From Lentimicrobiaceae bacterium (GTDB taxonomy: Bacteria > Bacteroidota > Bacteroidia > Bacteroidales > WCHB1-69), in the NCBI GenBank assembly GCA_009787485.1, contig WQWP01000053.1:1-15502 (forward strand): a stretch of 15,502 nt of DNA. The letters are read 5' to 3'. The notes beneath the pieces were generated by a model. It did no database searches, was not told the origin of the DNA, and saw nothing but the letters and a program-made list of their open reading frames with translations. A program made the position numbers and the translations under genes. Shown here piece by piece: positions 1 to 9,259 of the stretch (position 1 is its first letter; each line of letters opens with the position of its first letter).

Positions 1-3000
1 ATCGGGCTTGAGGTGTTGTTGATCAACACTTCATCAATTTCATCATCGTCCACCCGAGCGTTTGCTACCGGTAAAATTCCCGGCATAGCTACCCGCATCC
101 AGCCGTAAGTAACTCCGGTGGTGGCGCTCGTGGGAGAATAATACACATTGTCGCCCGAACAGATGGTTCCCAAATCAACGGAGGAGGTCAAGGTGGCAAT
201 GATTCCCGCTATCTGTACAACTACATTAAACTCGCAAGTATCTGTTAACAAGCCGAAGAAAGCGATCCCTTTCACATGAGTGGTCGCTCCGGCGGTAAAT
301 TGCACGCCCTGCAAGGTAGCGCCTGTTCCTCTAATTACTGTTGTATTATTAAGGATGTACTTAACACTGTCGAATGCCACGCCCGCAACAGGCACAAGGT
401 TCCATGTATTGTCCAAATGGGTGTAATAGCCCACCTCACAGCCATCTTCCGTCGCTGTTTTGTCGGTATCATCACACTCTATCAATTTACACACATCTAT
501 GGTATATTTGCCTGAAAAATTGCTGGTTACGTTGCCACAATCGCCGGTTACTACTACATAGTAGTAATAATCTCCTGCCGGCAAGTCGCTTGGCGGCGTA
601 TAAGTTGCGCTGTTTCCTCCAACTGCTACAGGAGGTGGGGTTGTGGTGCTAACCGCCGTATTTCTGTACCACTGGTAAGACAATCCTGCGCCGGTGGCGG
701 TTACGCTCAACTGGTTGAAGTTGCCCGTGTTGTAGCATTTGTCATCATCGCCGGTGTTGGGATGCGCCGTTATTACCGTTGTTGGTTTAATGGTGTGTCT
801 GCCCGAAACATTGCTGGTATCTTTTCCGCAGTCGCCGGTTACCACAACATAATAGTAATAATCTCCGGCGGTTGAATCGCTGGGCGGTGTATAGGCTGCA
901 GTTGTAGCGCCCGTTAATAGTGTGCCGCCCGTTTTAGCAGCAGAGGTGTTTATATACCACTGATAGTTTAAATTATCTCCGGTGGCAGTTACGCTCAACG
1001 GTGGGAAATTGGTAGTGTTGTAGCACAAAGCGGTGGGAATAGCAGGATCAGGATGCGCCATTACTTTGGTTGCCGGTTTCACCGTATGCTTGCCCGAAAA
1101 ATCGCTCGTTTCCACGCCGCAATCTCCTGTTACCACTACATAATAGTAATAATCTCCGGCAGGCAAATTGCTCGACGGCGTAAAAGTAGTACCCGTTGAG
1201 TCGGTTTGCGTTGCCCCTGATGTGGATGCAGATCCATTGGTGTACCACCTATAGCGTAGATTGTATCCGGTGGCGGTTACGCTCAACTGCGGGAAATTGC
1301 CCGTGTTGAAACACAAAATCTCTAGAGCAGGGCTGGGGGGTGCGGTTATTACCGTTGTTGGTTTAATAATATGTTCCCATATATGGCTTGCTGCCGTTCC
1401 ACATTCTGAAGATACGATGCAGTAATAGTAATAGGTTCCCGGGGTTAAATTGTTGGGCGGCGTTAAGGTTGTACCTATTGAGTCGGTAATGAGTGTGCCT
1501 CCTGTTGTGGATGGCGATGCGTTGCTATACCACTGATAGCTTAGCGTTAACCCCACTCCGGCGGCAGTTATGCTCAACTGCGGGAATAGATCCGTGTTGT
1601 GGCATACCGTTCTTGGTTCGGCAGCGGTTTGCGCCGTTATAGACGGACCCGGTTTCACCGTATGCTTGTCAGAAAAATCGCTCGTTTCCACGCCGCAATC
1701 TCCTGTTACCACTACATAATAGTAATAATCTCCAGGATCCAAGTCGCTCGATGGCGTATAAGATGCACTGTTTCCTCCAACTGCTACAGGGGCTGGTGTT
1801 GTGGTGCTGAGTGCGGTGTTTCTGTACCACTGATACGATAGCCCTACACCGGTGGCGGTTATGCTCAACTGCGGGAAATCAGCCTCGTTTCTGCATAGAG
1901 GAGTTGGATTTGTTGAAGCAGGATCCGTTATTGTTGTTGTTGGTTTGATAACATGCTCTCCTGAAACATTGCTTGTGAGAGGCCCGCAATCGGAAGTTAC
2001 TACTACATAATAGTAATAGGTTCCCGGCGTTGAGTCGTTGGGCGGAGAATAGCTGCTGCTATTAGCGCCCGATAGCGCCGTGCCTCCCGTGTTATCGTTG
2101 GTGGTGTTGATATACCACTGATACTCTAAATTAACTCCGGTGGCGGTGATGCTCAACTGCGGAAAACTGCCCACCCCGTAGCACAAGGCTCGCGAACTAA
2201 CAGAGGGGTGTGTAATCTCAAGAGCCGGCTTTATAGTATGCTTGCCCGAAAAATCGCTCGTATCCTTGCCGCAATCGCCTGTTATTACGCAGAAAAAGTA
2301 GTACTCTCCCACATTAACGTTGCTCGGCGGGGAAAAGGTTGCACTGTTTTCTCCAACGGCTACAGGAGTTGGTGTTGTGGTAGAGTTTGTTGTGTTTCTG
2401 TACCATTGATAGCTCAGGTTGTTGCCAAGAGTGGTTATGTTCAGTGGCGGGAAATTGCCGGTATCGTAGCACTTCGAAATGAGCGTATCGGGAGCTATAC
2501 CGGTAATTTTCGTTTCCAAAATATCTATTCGCAGCGTATCAAGTATATAGTTTTCGCAACCCTCGGCATCTTCGTAGCTCACGGCCAATTTTCCTGTGCC
2601 CCAGGTATTCCACTCTACTTCAACCTCGTTTGTGCCGGCTCCATTAATGATGTTTCCGCCTGTAATTTGCCAGTTGTAGTTTTCCCAGCCCGGTTGTGTG
2701 GTGTAGGTATGCGTGGTGGTGGCATCAATACAAAACGGCGTAGCATCACCGGTAATGGTTGGGCGGGGTGGTCCCGTAACAAGGATGGGGAGCTTGCCGA
2801 TGCTGTCTGAAACACAGCCTGAGCGCTCAACATCTAATGTAATCAGGTAATTGCCGGCTTCCATCCATTTCACCGAAACGGAGGGCGAGATGAGCGTACC
2901 TCCTCCCGTAACCACTCTTTCCCCTGTAGTTCCTGTAACCACCCACTCATAACGGTGAATGGTACCGGCAGGCGCATTGTACGTTACTTCCGTATTCACA

Positions 3001-6000
3001 CACACCGAATCCAAGCCTGTAATTACCGGTGGCGGCGGTGGCGGCGGAACGGTAATATCGTAAGAGGTTTCTACAGTACAATTATTTGCGTCTGAGTAGG
3101 ATACTTTCACTATGCCGCGGTTTGGGAAAAATGCACTGATACTGTCCCAGCGCACCTCTATAGAGTCTGTTCCGGCAAGCGCAGTGAGCGCGGTGCCACG
3201 TTCAACCGTCCATTGGTAGTTGGAGTAGCCCGGCTCAGTTCGATATACTATGCTGTCTTTAAAGCAGAAGCCTGTTGCTTCGCCGCTAATAGTTGGAGTT
3301 GGAGGCGTATAAACAACTACGGCAATGGTAGTGTCTCGTTCGCAGCCATCGGTACTTACTACTTTCAACGTGATCAGGTCTCCGTTACTTAAAGGCGTGC
3401 TATTTGAAGGGTTGTATAAAGGCACATTATTTGAAGGCAATCTCGGATTTTTAATGGTATCGAAAAGTTCGCCGTTTCTGTACCAATACCATTGTTGGGT
3501 ATTGGAATACTTTTCAGAAGCAACACCGCCCACGGTACTGAGGTTGGTAAATATTGTGGTATCTCCAGGGCACACTTCCGTTGCGCTAAATTTTGCAACC
3601 ACTTCGGGAAACATTCTGATGATGACCGGTACAAAGCCAAAATCATCTTCCTGCCCCATGTAGTTGCCCAAGTCGTAGAAAGCATGGATATAAAATGTTG
3701 TATCTTTTTGAATCTTTGGCGTATAGGTATATGTACCTATTCCCAATTCAGATGCCGTACTTCCGGTTTCATCAGAACACCAAACAGGGGTAACGCCCGT
3801 ACAGGCAAAGGAGAGCGTGAGCGGCATGTTCAAACACGCGCGGTAATCCTCCGTATCAGCGTTGAGCAGGAGCAGGAGCACCACTCCGCTACCGATACTG
3901 ATGGGCATAGCGCCACATTCACTGCTAAAATTTTCGTGTGTAACCACCTGGCATGTTACCTCGCGGCGGGGTTTCGAGCAGTCGTAAGTAGCAGGCGGGG
4001 TGTATTTCACCGGTATATAATAAATAAATGTAGAATCGGATTTGTTGTCGGGAAGAGGTGGTGCAAGCAGCGCATTGAGTTCATCAATGGGCATAAAGAG
4101 TTCATAGTTAACGTATCCAAAAGGATCCACCGGAGAAACATCGTTAATGGCAACTATAAAGCCCCCAAACTCCTCGCAAATAATGTCACCGTCCACTACC
4201 AAATCTGCCGGTAAGGTTAATCGTATATAATCGGCAGCATTAATGTGTTCATCTAATCCTGTAAGTTTTTTAAATTCAACCCTCAATGTATCGTAAAGTT
4301 TGTCGGGAGTAAAAGCCGATTTGGTAGAGAACATCACATTGGTTAAATTTACCTCAAAAGTATAATCGGTAAACACATCGGTATAAATGCTTCCGGTAGA
4401 ATAGAGCATTCCATTGTCTTCTGCGGGGTCTCCGCACGCTTTCTTTCCGAAGAAGTTTCCGTGGAAGCGCAATCCCGTCATGTCTGTTTCGCAGGTAGGA
4501 ACGAACGGGATACGGATATTTACCACGCGGTCGGCATCAGGAAAGAGTGCATGGTCGGCTGCCCAGCCGGGTAGCATTATTTCATCTACTTCCAGCAAGT
4601 CTTTGAGCCAGATGGTATCGGTGCGTGTGATTTCCCAATCATCGGAATCTTCACCGATAGAGGCGGTTAGCCTGTCGAGTATGGCTTGTGGAATGGGCTG
4701 GAAACCACTTCCTTGCGGATATTCAAACTGTGCCACTCCAAAAGCAGTTGTATCCACATACACCTGCCCTTTGGGAACGGTAATTACCACGTAGGGCTCA
4801 CTGAGCGCCCCTTGCGATACCCTTCCATTGATCACATAATCTACCGTATAAAGATGCATATAATGCAAATAGCCATCCAGAGCCGGATTGGGGTTGGGAA
4901 TATCCAGGTTAATATAACCGGCAACCCTTACTTTCGGCGTCATCACATCCAAGATCGTATATTGATGTCTTCCTCTAAAGCAGCGGGGCACATCATCAAT
5001 GGTATTCTTGATATAGGTTGAAAAATCGGGATCATCCAACGAATTGAAAACCGTATAAAGAGCCAAAGTATCATTAGCACAGTGCGCTTTTTCTTTATAG
5101 GAGAAGAACAAACTGTAGTTCAATATTTGTGAAGGAGCCATATCGCCAACCGGCAGCCAGCAGTTGTCTAACCCTTCTCCCCAAATTGTATCACTACCCC
5201 GAACAAGATAGGCATTTTCAACATTTCCTTTCAGATAGAGCCATGTGTCTTCTAAAACCGTACTGTTGGAATAGTTTTGTACGCTTACGGAAGATAATGA
5301 GAGGAGCTGGCTGGCAACCTGCACGCTGGAAACAAGAGACCCTAAGTGCAATGCGGGACCGGTATAAATTAAATTTGCTGCCATTGCTGCGTAAGACTGC
5401 CTTTGTCCCAAAAAGTTGGTATAATACATGGTTGCGGTAATACTACTGCTACCTGAAGCCGGCGTAGCAACCAAACTCTCAAAATAATAATAGGCGCCGG
5501 AAGCCCCATCGCCAAACATATATTTTCCGGTAGGTACACCCTGATATAATATTCGTCCGGTAGAGGATTCGTAAGTATAATCGGGATCACTTTCATCAAA
5601 ATCATAGTCCAAATAGGGCGCTAAATAAACCGTGTAAGTAACCGCATGGGTGGTATAATTTTCCACTACTTTGTCAGGTTTCACCACCAAAGAGTTGGGA
5701 ATAGACGTATTAGTATTAGGAAATAAATAAGGCCGTATAATAATATTGTCATTTTCAACATAATAACCTGCCGGAGCTACAATCACTATACTGTCTAATT
5801 TGTGGCGATGGCGCACTTCATAGTTCCAAGCCGGAGGTTCATCTCCGGCATAGCTATTTCTTGTATAAGTGCCGGGTTGGTTTTGCGCGCAAACATTGCC
5901 AAAATAAAATTCAGGAGAGGAACTAGCACGCAGAAGCGCCAGGTCTGCAAATGCCATTTTAATATTTTTCGAAGGATCGTAACTGTCTTCCGGCTTACAA

Positions 6001-8879
6001 TCTACCAGGGGTGTGGTTAAAATACCGTAAGTTTTGGCAAATATGGAACCGCGAATAGCGAAGTTAGTATTATCTGATCCAACACCCAACCGGCAATAGA
6101 ACGGCACCCGCATATAGCAACTGTCGCCGCCTTGCAGCCGGTTATCAATAGTTTTTCCATCGTAATAAACCACTATGGAATCCACGCTTGCCGCCAGCGG
6201 CATAACTTTCAGCGGTAATGTAATTACGTTTCGGGCTCCGGCTTCCCATCGTACTATTTCAATCGTTGCCTCCTCCACAAAAGGCACAGTATGCCCGTTG
6301 CTGCCCCAAAAATATTGTCTGGTAGCGGCTAAGGCGCCACCCGTTTCATATCTTAATATGCTAACGAGCGTGTCGTAATAGGTGGTTGGAGTTCCACTTA
6401 CCACGCCTTGCAGAAAATAGTAGCCGGTGTCGCCTTGCGAGAAATGCCAGTGACTCATTTCATTGTCAAGGGCTGGCGAGCCATCATCCGGCGCATGGTT
6501 ATTGTTGCTGTCTTTTAAGCCGCGCGTATAACGATACACCCCAAGGGTATCTGTTACAAAAGCGGGCTCTAAACAGTTTAACTCTACCAAACTGTGTGTT
6601 TTTGTTGTTTTGTTAAATCGGGCGCGGCAATCAGACAGGTCGCCGCTAATCCAATCCGCCCATATTTGCACTGTATCAACGATAAAGCATTCATCCGGCG
6701 GGCAAGGTCCGGGCTTTAATTGCACATTCAGGAGGCCTGTTATGTTATTAAAATATTTTACGGAATAGAGTTTGTATCCGTCTGTTAAGCCGTGATAAAT
6801 ACCGGTATCGGTATTAGCTGCCGACAGGGCGATTGGCACGCCGGTTGTTTCATTTACAAAGTACATCGCAGCATTAACATTTTCTCCGGCGGGAATATCC
6901 AAATCTAACCATGCGGGGATTTTGATAAAAAATTCGGCATAACGTGGGCCTGTCGGGAAGGAACCTGTTGGATTGTCGGTAGCAGTCGTATTATTGCTCC
7001 CTGTATTGGCTTTATTGGAATAAGTATAGGTTACGCCCGGTCGTACGGTCATCTTTTCTTGCGCAGGAGCATAAAATCTCGGCTTGGAAAACGAATAAGT
7101 ATTAGCATCTGAGGCCCACTGTATTGTATGATTGCAGGAATTACCGGAGGTTATGTTTTGATGTCGCAAAGTGAAATGATTATTGGTAGGACTGGTAGAT
7201 TGAAATGTTGTTCTATCTCTATTAGATGCAAGATTCCATGCAGGATTACCTCTGGAAACATATTCCACTTCAATTTTAGCGCCGGCAGGGAGTTGCCTGC
7301 TGTTACTGATGGGCAAGCTAATTATAGCATAAACGGCTTTGCCATGTAATATAGGGTCATATAAGGTTGAATTGGTTGGGAAAATATAACTAGCAATGCC
7401 CGAAACAAGACTCCCCGGTATTTTTTCAACCGGAATAACGATACTGTCGGCAGTATTAGCGGCATTACGCACAGTAACACGAAAATAAACCTGCGATGTA
7501 TCAATGTAAGCACAATGACTCAAATCGTTGTCTAAACCATCTCCACCGACGGTTGTTATACCGGTTCTGAAATTGAATGAGGCAGTTGGTTGATTATTTC
7601 CATTCGTAAAAACAAATGAGCAATAGTTTTCGGAGCCATCCCAACAGTAGTAGTTAATATTGTTGCTGTGCGGATCCGGTGGCACATCTACAACGGCAGG
7701 GTCGGGGTCGAAACGGGAAATAGTGCGCAAATGAGCAACATTCGTAGAAGTACTGTATGTTGGTATATCCCCATCGGATGAAACTTGTAACTCTAAAATA
7801 GCGGTTGTCCATTCCGTGCAGTAGGTGGTAGCCGATATAGTACCCCCCGGGGTAGCTAAGGTGGTGCCCAAACTGCTTCTGATAGCGGTGGGTATTTCGC
7901 GGTTACAGCCGAGGTTGGTGGAGGCGTTAAAGGTCAATTTCCGGTCGGTTGCGTCAATTCTTCCTTCCAAGAGCGACTGGGGTAACTGTATGTAAACGTA
8001 TTGACTTGCATTGCCGGCGGCATACCGCCAACGCACGCCGGGGTTCGTATTAGCCGTTCCATTGCCGGCAATAACGGGCAATAGTACGCCATCTAATTTG
8101 AAACTGTCAAGCGCAATAATGGAACTGTTGTAAGGTCCTAATGTAATCAATGTGGAGTTTGAGTAGCCGCTTTCGGCATTAATATTGAGGGTAATTTTTT
8201 GAACATCGTAAATACTGTCAAATATTGTTGTTCTTCCGCCTTCAGGTATCAGCCTCAGTACGGGGTTTAGCACGCGGGCATTTGCATCTCGCCGGTAGCC
8301 GAGGTAAACGCCGTAGTTAGAGCAGAGGATATACACGTCGTATATTCCGGGGGTAGCAGGATTTGCATTACAGGTTGCGCGGATCATTACTTTCATTACC
8401 AACGAGTCGCCCACTCTAAGGGCATTATCAGCAGTTCCGGGGCTACCTCCTATATAGTTAATGGTTGCTTTTCGGCAGTCGCCCACACCGGCTACGTTCA
8501 CTGTTGTAATAGTAGGGTTTGCGCTGCTGAAGCGGGCACGAGGAGTTAGTTCGGGTTGGTCTGCGAGCATGGAGTTTCGGGTTGGAGTTCCGGTGCCATC
8601 GGCGTTAGGACCGGCAAACTCAAATCCTATTGGCAAAACAATCTCAACTCTAACATTTTCCATATCCACATCCTCTAACTTTGCATTGATATAAAGCGTA
8701 TCTACATCGCCCATAATAACCATGGGTTCTGTAATTTGCCGTGGAGCTTTATTGGGCTCATCGCTCCATACTAACCGCGGTTGCGCCTTTGTAGTAAAAA
8801 ACGCTCCTCCCCAAAAAAACAGCAGGAACAAGCAGAAAAAAGAAAAAGATCTTTTGAAAAATAAAAATTTTGACTTCAT
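1..8879 (-). CDS. Giant secreted PKD/Ig-repeat surface protein, adhesin-like (3' end beyond window)
   Basis: Reading the minus strand from the ATG at 8879 gives 2,959 codons plus two bases with no stop, so the C-terminus lies left of the window. The start is supported by a signal peptide: basic residues (KSK, KR), a Phe/Leu-rich core, then T-K-A before Q33. Residues about 35-1750 are beta-rich, with many Thr/Asn/Asp and repeated D(S/T)-hydrophobic strands; I recognise no enzymatic motif. Four PKD/Ig-like domains follow, at about 1760-1855, 1858-1942, 1945-2033 and 2035-2125, with Y-x-W and V-x-W signatures and a seven-proline linker between the second and third. Seven tandem Ig-like units occupy about 2135-2798. 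The visible end (about 2870-2959) resembles the PKD-like domains common in Bacteroidota surface proteins (ICSGD..Y.PTSAT.G..Y.W.R). Such proteins usually act in adhesion, gliding or matrix formation, and many carry a C-terminal type IX secretion signal. That signal cannot be seen here, so the export route is inference. Confidence 0.9.
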   Translation of the reverse strand, partial: MKSKFLFFKRSFSFFCLFLLFFWGGAFFTTKAQPRLVWSDEPNKAPRQITEPMVIMGDVDTLYINAKLEDVDMENVRVEIVLPIGFEFAGPNADGTGTPTRNSMLADQPELTPRARFSSANPTITTVNVAGVGDCRKATINYIGGSPGTADNALRVGDSLVMKVMIRATCNANPATPGIYDVYILCSNYGVYLGYRRDANARVLNPVLRLIPEGGRTTIFDSIYDVQKITLNINAESGYSNSTLITLGPYNSSIIALDSFKLDGVLLPVIAGNGTANTNPGVRWRYAAGNASQYVYIQLPQSLLEGRIDATDRKLTFNASTNLGCNREIPTAIRSSLGTTLATPGGTISATTYCTEWTTAILELQVSSDGDIPTYSTSTNVAHLRTISRFDPDPAVVDVPPDPHSNNINYYCWDGSENYCSFVFTNGNNQPTASFNFRTGITTVGGDGLDNDLSHCAYIDTSQVYFRVTVRNAANTADSIVIPVEKIPGSLVSGIASYIFPTNSTLYDPILHGKAVYAIISLPISNSRQLPAGAKIEVEYVSRGNPAWNLASNRDRTTFQSTSPTNNHFTLRHQNITSGNSCNHTIQWASDANTYSFSKPRFYAPAQEKMTVRPGVTYTYSNKANTGSNNTTATDNPTGSFPTGPRYAEFFIKIPAWLDLDIPAGENVNAAMYFVNETTGVPIALSAANTDTGIYHGLTDGYKLYSVKYFNNITGLLNVQLKPGPCPPDECFIVDTVQIWADWISGDLSDCRARFNKTTKTHSLVELNCLEPAFVTDTLGVYRYTRGLKDSNNNHAPDDGSPALDNEMSHWHFSQGDTGYYFLQGVVSGTPTTYYDTLVSILRYETGGALAATRQYFWGSNGHTVPFVEEATIEIVRWEAGARNVITLPLKVMPLAASVDSIVVYYDGKTIDNRLQGGDSCYMRVPFYCRLGVGSDNTNFAIRGSIFAKTYGILTTPLVDCKPEDSYDPSKNIKMAFADLALLRASSSPEFYFGNVCAQNQPGTYTRNSYAGDEPPAWNYEVRHRHKLDSIVIVAPAGYYVENDNIIIRPYLFPNTNTSIPNSLVVKPDKVVENYTTHAVTYTVYLAPYLDYDFDESDPDYTYESSTGRILYQGVPTGKYMFGDGASGAYYYFESLVATPASGSSSITATMYYTNFLGQRQSYAAMAANLIYTGPALHLGSLVSSVQVASQLLSLSSVSVQNYSNSTVLEDTWLYLKGNVENAYLVRGSDTIWGEGLDNCWLPVGDMAPSQILNYSLFFSYKEKAHCANDTLALYTVFNSLDDPDFSTYIKNTIDDVPRCFRGRHQYTILDVMTPKVRVAGYINLDIPNPNPALDGYLHYMHLYTVDYVINGRVSQGALSEPYVVITVPKGQVYVDTTAFGVAQFEYPQGSGFQPIPQAILDRLTASIGEDSDDWEITRTDTIWLKDLLEVDEIMLPGWAADHALFPDADRVVNIRIPFVPTCETDMTGLRFHGNFFGKKACGDPAEDNGMLYSTGSIYTDVFTDYTFEVNLTNVMFSTKSAFTPDKLYDTLRVEFKKLTGLDEHINAADYIRLTLPADLVVDGDIICEEFGGFIVAINDVSPVDPFGYVNYELFMPIDELNALLAPPLPDNKSDSTFIYYIPVKYTPPATYDCSKPRREVTCQVVTHENFSSECGAMPISIGSGVVLLLLLNADTEDYRACLNMPLTLSFACTGVTPVWCSDETGSTASELGIGTYTYTPKIQKDTTFYIHAFYDLGNYMGQEDDFGFVPVIIRMFPEVVAKFSATEVCPGDTTIFTNLSTVGGVASEKYSNTQQWYWYRNGELFDTIKNPRLPSNNVPLYNPSNSTPLSNGDLITLKVVSTDGCERDTTIAVVVYTPPTPTISGEATGFCFKDSIVYRTEPGYSNYQWTVERGTALTALAGTDSIEVRWDSISAFFPNRGIVKVSYSDANNCTVETSYDITVPPPPPPPVITGLDSVCVNTEVTYNAPAGTIHRYEWVVTGTTGERVVTGGGTLISPSVSVKWMEAGNYLITLDVERSGCVSDSIGKLPILVTGPPRPTITGDATPFCIDATTTHTYTTQPGWENYNWQITGGNIINGAGTNEVEVEWNTWGTGKLAVSYEDAEGCENYILDTLRIDILETKITGIAPDTLISKCYDTGNFPPLNITTLGNNLSYQWYRNTTNSTTTPTPVAVGENSATFSPPSNVNVGEYYFFCVITGDCGKDTSDFSGKHTIKPALEITHPSVSSRALCYGVGSFPQLSITATGVNLEYQWYINTTNDNTGGTALSGANSSSYSPPNDSTPGTYYYYVVVTSDCGPLTSNVSGEHVIKPTTTITDPASTNPTPLCRNEADFPQLSITATGVGLSYQWYRNTALSTTTPAPVAVGGNSASYTPSSDLDPGDYYYYVVVTGDCGVETSDFSDKHTVKPGPSITAQTAAEPRTVCHNTDLFPQLSITAAGVGLTLSYQWYSNASPSTTGGTLITDSIGTTLTPPNNLTPGTYYYYCIVSSECGTAASHIWEHIIKPTTVITAPPSPALEILCFNTGNFPQLSVTATGYNLRYRWYTNGSASTSGATQTDSTGTTFTPSSNLPAGDYYYYVVVTGDCGVETSDFSGKHTVKPATKVMAHPDPAIPTALCYNTTNFPPLSVTATGDNLNYQWYINTSAAKTGGTLLTGATTAAYTPPSDSTAGDYYYYVVVTGDCGKDTSNVSGRHTIKPTTVITAHPNTGDDDKCYNTGNFNQLSVTATGAGLSYQWYRNTAVSTTTPPPVAVGGNSATYTPPSDLPAGDYYYYVVVTGDCGNVTSNFSGKYTIDVCKLIECDDTDKTATEDGCEVGYYTHLDNTWNLVPVAGVAFDSVKYILNNTTVIRGTGATLQGVQFTAGATTHVKGIAFFGLLTDTCEFNVVVQIAGIIATLTSSVDLGTICSGDNVYYSPTSATTGVTYGWMRVAMPGILPVANARVDDDEIDEVLINNTSSP
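486..2476 (-). repeat. Seven tandem Ig-like repeat units (96-97 codons each)
   Basis: Inside the giant gene a unit recurs seven times. Equivalent points fall at 2440, 2152, 1864, 1573, 1282, 994 and 706, giving steps of 288, 288, 291, 291, 288 and 288 bases, all whole codons. Each protein unit runs: Cys-rich start (C-Y/F-N-T-G-N-F-P-Q), L-S-V-T-A-T-G, S-Y-Q-W-Y, a variable loop, a Y-T-P-P strand, Y-Y-Y-Y-V-V-V-T-G-D-C-G, then a linker such as S-G-K-H-T-V-K-P. The W-Y core and the late Cys fit an Ig-like sandwich, with a probable disulfide between the first Cys and the D-C-G Cys. The variable loop comes in three flavours, arranged A-B-A-C-C-B-A in protein order: A is a TT(T)PxPVAVG type, B a TGGTxLxGA type, C a DSxGTT type. 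Confidence 0.92.
3027..3047 (-). other. Seven-proline linker in the giant protein
   Basis: Seven consecutive proline codons, alternating CCG and CCA, join two PKD-like domains near residue 1945. A rigid spacer between stalk domains is the likely role. On the opposite strand this is a run of TGG/CGG triplets. Consecutive prolines slow ribosomes and generally need elongation factor P. Confidence 0.8.
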
Positions 8880-8906
8880 ATTATAAAAATTTAATTGATA
8901 ATTATT

Positions 8907-9074
8907 TTAGTGGTTAGTGGGTAGTGGGTAGTGGTTAGTGGTTAGTGGGTAGTGGTTAGTGGTTAGTGGTTAGTGATTAGTGATTAGTGATTAGTGGTTA
9001 GTGGTTAGTGGGTAGTGGGTAGTGGGTAGTGGGTAGTGGGTAGTGGGTAGTGGGTAGTGATTAGTGGTTAGTGG
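8907..9074. repeat. Heptamer tandem array, 24 copies (TTAGTGG / GTAGTGG / TTAGTGA)
   Basis: Exactly 24 consecutive 7-base units, 168 bases, written on the plus strand as TTAGTGG, GTAGTGG, TTAGTGA or GTAGTGA. Two degenerate units (TTAACGG, TTAATGA) continue to 9088. Variants are grouped: three TTAGTGA units in a row, then later a run of six GTAGTGG plus one GTAGTGA. Such grouping is typical of growth by slippage or unequal exchange. The array stops 27 bases before the start codon of the giant gene. Seven is not a multiple of three, but the array is outside the coding frame, so copy-number changes would alter spacing and 5' leader length rather than reading frame. Confidence 0.97.
9010..9054 (+). 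promoter_or_regulatory. Predicted G-quadruplex motif inside the heptamer array
   Basis: Seven GGG tracts, at 9010, 9017, 9024, 9031, 9038, 9045 and 9052, are separated by identical four-base TAGT loops. This satisfies the usual four-tract G3 N1-7 rule with tracts to spare. The G-rich strand is plus, which is the template strand for the giant gene. Formation in the cell, and any effect on transcription or recombination, are inferences. Confidence 0.7.
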
Positions 9075-9101
9075 TTAACGGTTAATGAGGAATGAATGTG
9101 T

Positions 9102-9182
9102 TTCATTGCCGTTGGCTTCAGCCAATAGTTCATTGCCGTTGGCTTCAGCCAATAGTTCATTGCCGTTGGCTTCAGCCAACGG
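9102..9182. repeat. Three tandem 27-base hairpin repeats
   Basis: Three head-to-tail units at 9102-9128, 9129-9155 and 9156-9182 share TTCATTGCCGTTGGCTTC plus AGCCAA. The first two are identical; the third differs only in its last bases. Each contains the dyad TTGGCT-TC-AGCCAA. In the third copy the dyad extends to a perfect nine-base-pair stem, CCGTTGGCTTCAGCCAACGG. This looks like a small REP-like palindromic element amplified in place. The minus-strand reading LAEANGNE repeated three times is a by-product, not a gene. Confidence 0.93.
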
Positions 9183-9259
9183 TTCAAAGAAAAAGCAACA
9201 ATATCTGCTGCTAAAAAAGGTTGAGGGTATGTTGTAGTTTCTTGAAAAACTATATTTTT

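Noticed and set aside
2208..2810. 200-codon plus-strand frame opposite the giant gene
   Set aside because: It is a shadow of the Ig/PKD region; the minus frame has signal peptide, domain repeats and thousands of open codons, while this frame has no recognisable domain.
3492..4214. 240-codon plus-strand frame opposite the giant gene
   Set aside because: The composition is rich in Arg, Cys and His, as expected from antisense of Thr/Asp/Gly-rich coding sequence, with no recognisable motif.
8907..9074. Resemblance of TTAGTGG/GTAGTGG to telomere-type repeats
   Set aside because: The unit differs from TTAGGG-type telomere repeats, is internal to a bacterial contig, and sits between two bacterial genes.
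8907..9182. Possible CRISPR array
   Set aside because: The repeats are directly adjacent with no unique spacers, the units are 7 or 27 bases, and no cas gene is present.
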